A stretch of 64,000 nucleotides of DNA from Strongylocentrotus purpuratus (lineage: Eukaryota; Echinodermata; Echinoidea; Camarodonta; Strongylocentrotidae). Both the position numbers and the translations under genes were made by a program. This document shows positions 63,280 to 64,000 of this stretch, in pieces. Below the pieces are notes generated by a model. The model searched no databases, was not told the DNA's origin, and saw only the letters and a list, made by a program, of their open reading frames with translations. The number at the start of each line of letters is the position of its first letter. The first letter of the stretch is position 1. Where the stretch lies: assembly GCF_000002235.5 (NCBI RefSeq), contig NW_022145612.1:22245147-22309146 (forward strand). The letters are read 5' to 3'.

Positions 63280-63418
63280 ACAAATAATACACAGCAGTAA
63301 GGGCATTGGTAAGAGTTACCCACACTTTGGAACAGTCTGACACTGTTTGGACCGTTTTGGAGGTACCAAGTGTGGGTAATTTTACTAATGCCCGAACAAA
63401 ATAATGTGTATTATTTGT
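63280..63418. mobile_element. Foldback (MITE-like) element
   Basis: ACAAATAATACACA at the left faces TGTGTATTATTTGT at the right. Further in, GGGCATTGGTAA faces TTACTAATGCCC, and TTACCCACACTT faces AAGTGTGGGTAA. The loop is about 63330-63365. Target duplication not established. Confidence 0.82.
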
Positions 63419-63473
63419 TTTATAAGATTATGTTTTATTTGTTTCATAAATGATGTTTTATCACATGATTTTA

Positions 63474-63491
63474 CTAATGACCGGTCATTAG
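63474..63491. repeat. Perfect 18-bp palindrome
   Basis: CTAATGACCGGTCATTAG is its own reverse complement. A related ATGACCAGTCAT lies about 20 bases downstream. It may be part of a larger decayed inverted repeat or a binding site; no function can be inferred. Confidence 0.8.
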
Positions 63492-63711
63492 AATTGGATA
63501 ATGACCAGTCATAATCCAAATTACGCGTTAGGCAAAATAAATGCTTGGTAACATGTACGCTTTCAACCAATCATTTGATTAGGATCCACGTCATCATCTT
63601 ATAAACACTGATAACACGTAGGGCCATGCATCTCAGATTTAACATTTTTAAACGATGCCTATAAATCTAGAGAGCCCTCTAATGTAAGTTATATGCCTTG
63701 TGTTTTTGCAG

Positions 63712-63832
63712 GATGATGATAGTGAGGAAGGCACAGAGGAAGATAAGAGCTATAAGAAGTGGCTACTGAGCTCCTCGGATATGGAGATAGAACCTCTACG
63801 ATTTGAAGACAACCTTGAAAGTTACGATATAG
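63712..63832 (+). CDS. Coding exon 8: acidic then mixed; last exon in the window
   Basis: It has 40 codons plus one base, acceptor TTTTTGCAG, donor ATAG/GTAAGAAT. It begins DDDSEEGTEEDKSYKKWLL, ends EPLRFEDNLESYDI and leaves a G to complete the next codon. The following intron (63833 on) runs past the window end, so more exons lie downstream. Confidence 0.92.
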
Positions 63833-64000
63833 GTAAGAATGCTGTAGATTGAGCGGGAGAAGAAGAAGCATGATGCAGATCATTGCCAGGTTGATTTTGT
63901 TTCTTTCTACCTTGTCCTAATAATGTAGATAAAACATCTACAATGGGGATTGCATTTTATTTATTTTTAAAAAAGGTACCAACTTTACATTTATAATAAG
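63833..64000 (+). other. Start of the next intron, cut by the window end
   Basis: Begins GTAAGAAT. AT-rich, no acceptor used before the end. Confidence 0.8.

Larger units (their letters stand above)
62257..63711 (+). other. Intron, 1455 bp, with two inverted-repeat elements
   Basis: GTAAGT to TTTTTGCAG. It holds the MITE at 62264-62440 and the foldback at 63280-63418, and near its 3' part the perfect palindrome at 63474-63491. The rest is plain. Confidence 0.88.
30658..63832 (+). other. Host gene locus, eight visible coding exons, product not recognised, 3' part outside window
   Basis: Eight exons joined at GT-AG borders give one continuous frame of about 440 residues. The exon phases fit at all seven joins: codons are split only after exons 3, 5 and 8, and each split at a visible join forms glycine. 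Intron lengths are 20403, 7646, 564, 654, 643, 488 and 1455 bp. The first exon needs two bases from an upstream exon, so the 5' end is missing; the last exon ends one base into a codon, so the gene continues past 64000. Residue order is: 1-44 low-complexity basic, 45-124 charged helix or coiled coil, 125-225 basic then acidic with an RRxS array at about 179-202, and 226-440 mixed sequence with many aromatic residues. No signal peptide or membrane segment is visible. I do not recognise the family. It could be a scaffold or cytoskeletal protein, but that is only an inference from composition. Confidence 0.88.

Overview
The window looks like nuclear DNA from an animal, most likely a marine invertebrate. 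It is AT-rich, has long introns with GT-AG borders, and carries many (GA)n/(CT)n microsatellites. It also holds tRNA-derived SINEs, short inverted-repeat transposons (MITEs) and a strong excess of the palindromes TACATGTA and TACCGGTA. An echinoderm or similar marine animal is my best guess, from general familiarity with such sequence and not from a marker gene. I see no bacterial genes, rRNA, CRISPR array or retrovirus-like element.

One protein-coding gene is well supported. It lies on the + strand, and eight coding exons can be placed: 30658-30790, 51194-51358, 59005-59077, 59642-59946, 60601-60745, 61389-61564, 62053-62256 and 63712-63832. All eight share one consistent set of reading phases and give about 440 residues. 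The gene runs off the right end, and its 5' exons are not identified. The visible protein starts low-complexity and basic, becomes helical and charged, then has four tandem RRxS hexapeptides, and ends in a more globular part. I do not recognise the family and assign no function.

Layout: 1-30657 has no gene I can support. It holds SINEs (2228-2563, 20818-21100), a foldback plus tandemly duplicated tRNA-like repeat (6916-7728), other inverted repeats (7880-7957, 18838-19043), a 902-bp hAT-like element with a perfect 8-bp target duplication (24068-24969) and a 394-bp TIR element (28004-28397). The 20.4-kb first visible intron (30791-51193) holds another MITE (44867-45176), a SINE (46695-46875) and several simple and tandem repeats. 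The second intron (51359-59004) holds a nest: a MITE inside a SINE, which seems to sit inside an older foldback repeat (52890-53600). It also holds a 44-nt run of C. The last full intron (62257-63711) has a MITE whose edge begins five bases after the splice donor, and a second foldback element.

I found no new multi-gene system. The items most worth a second look are the unrecognised gene with its RRxS array, the MITE abutting a splice donor, the nested insertion and the over-represented octamer palindromes.
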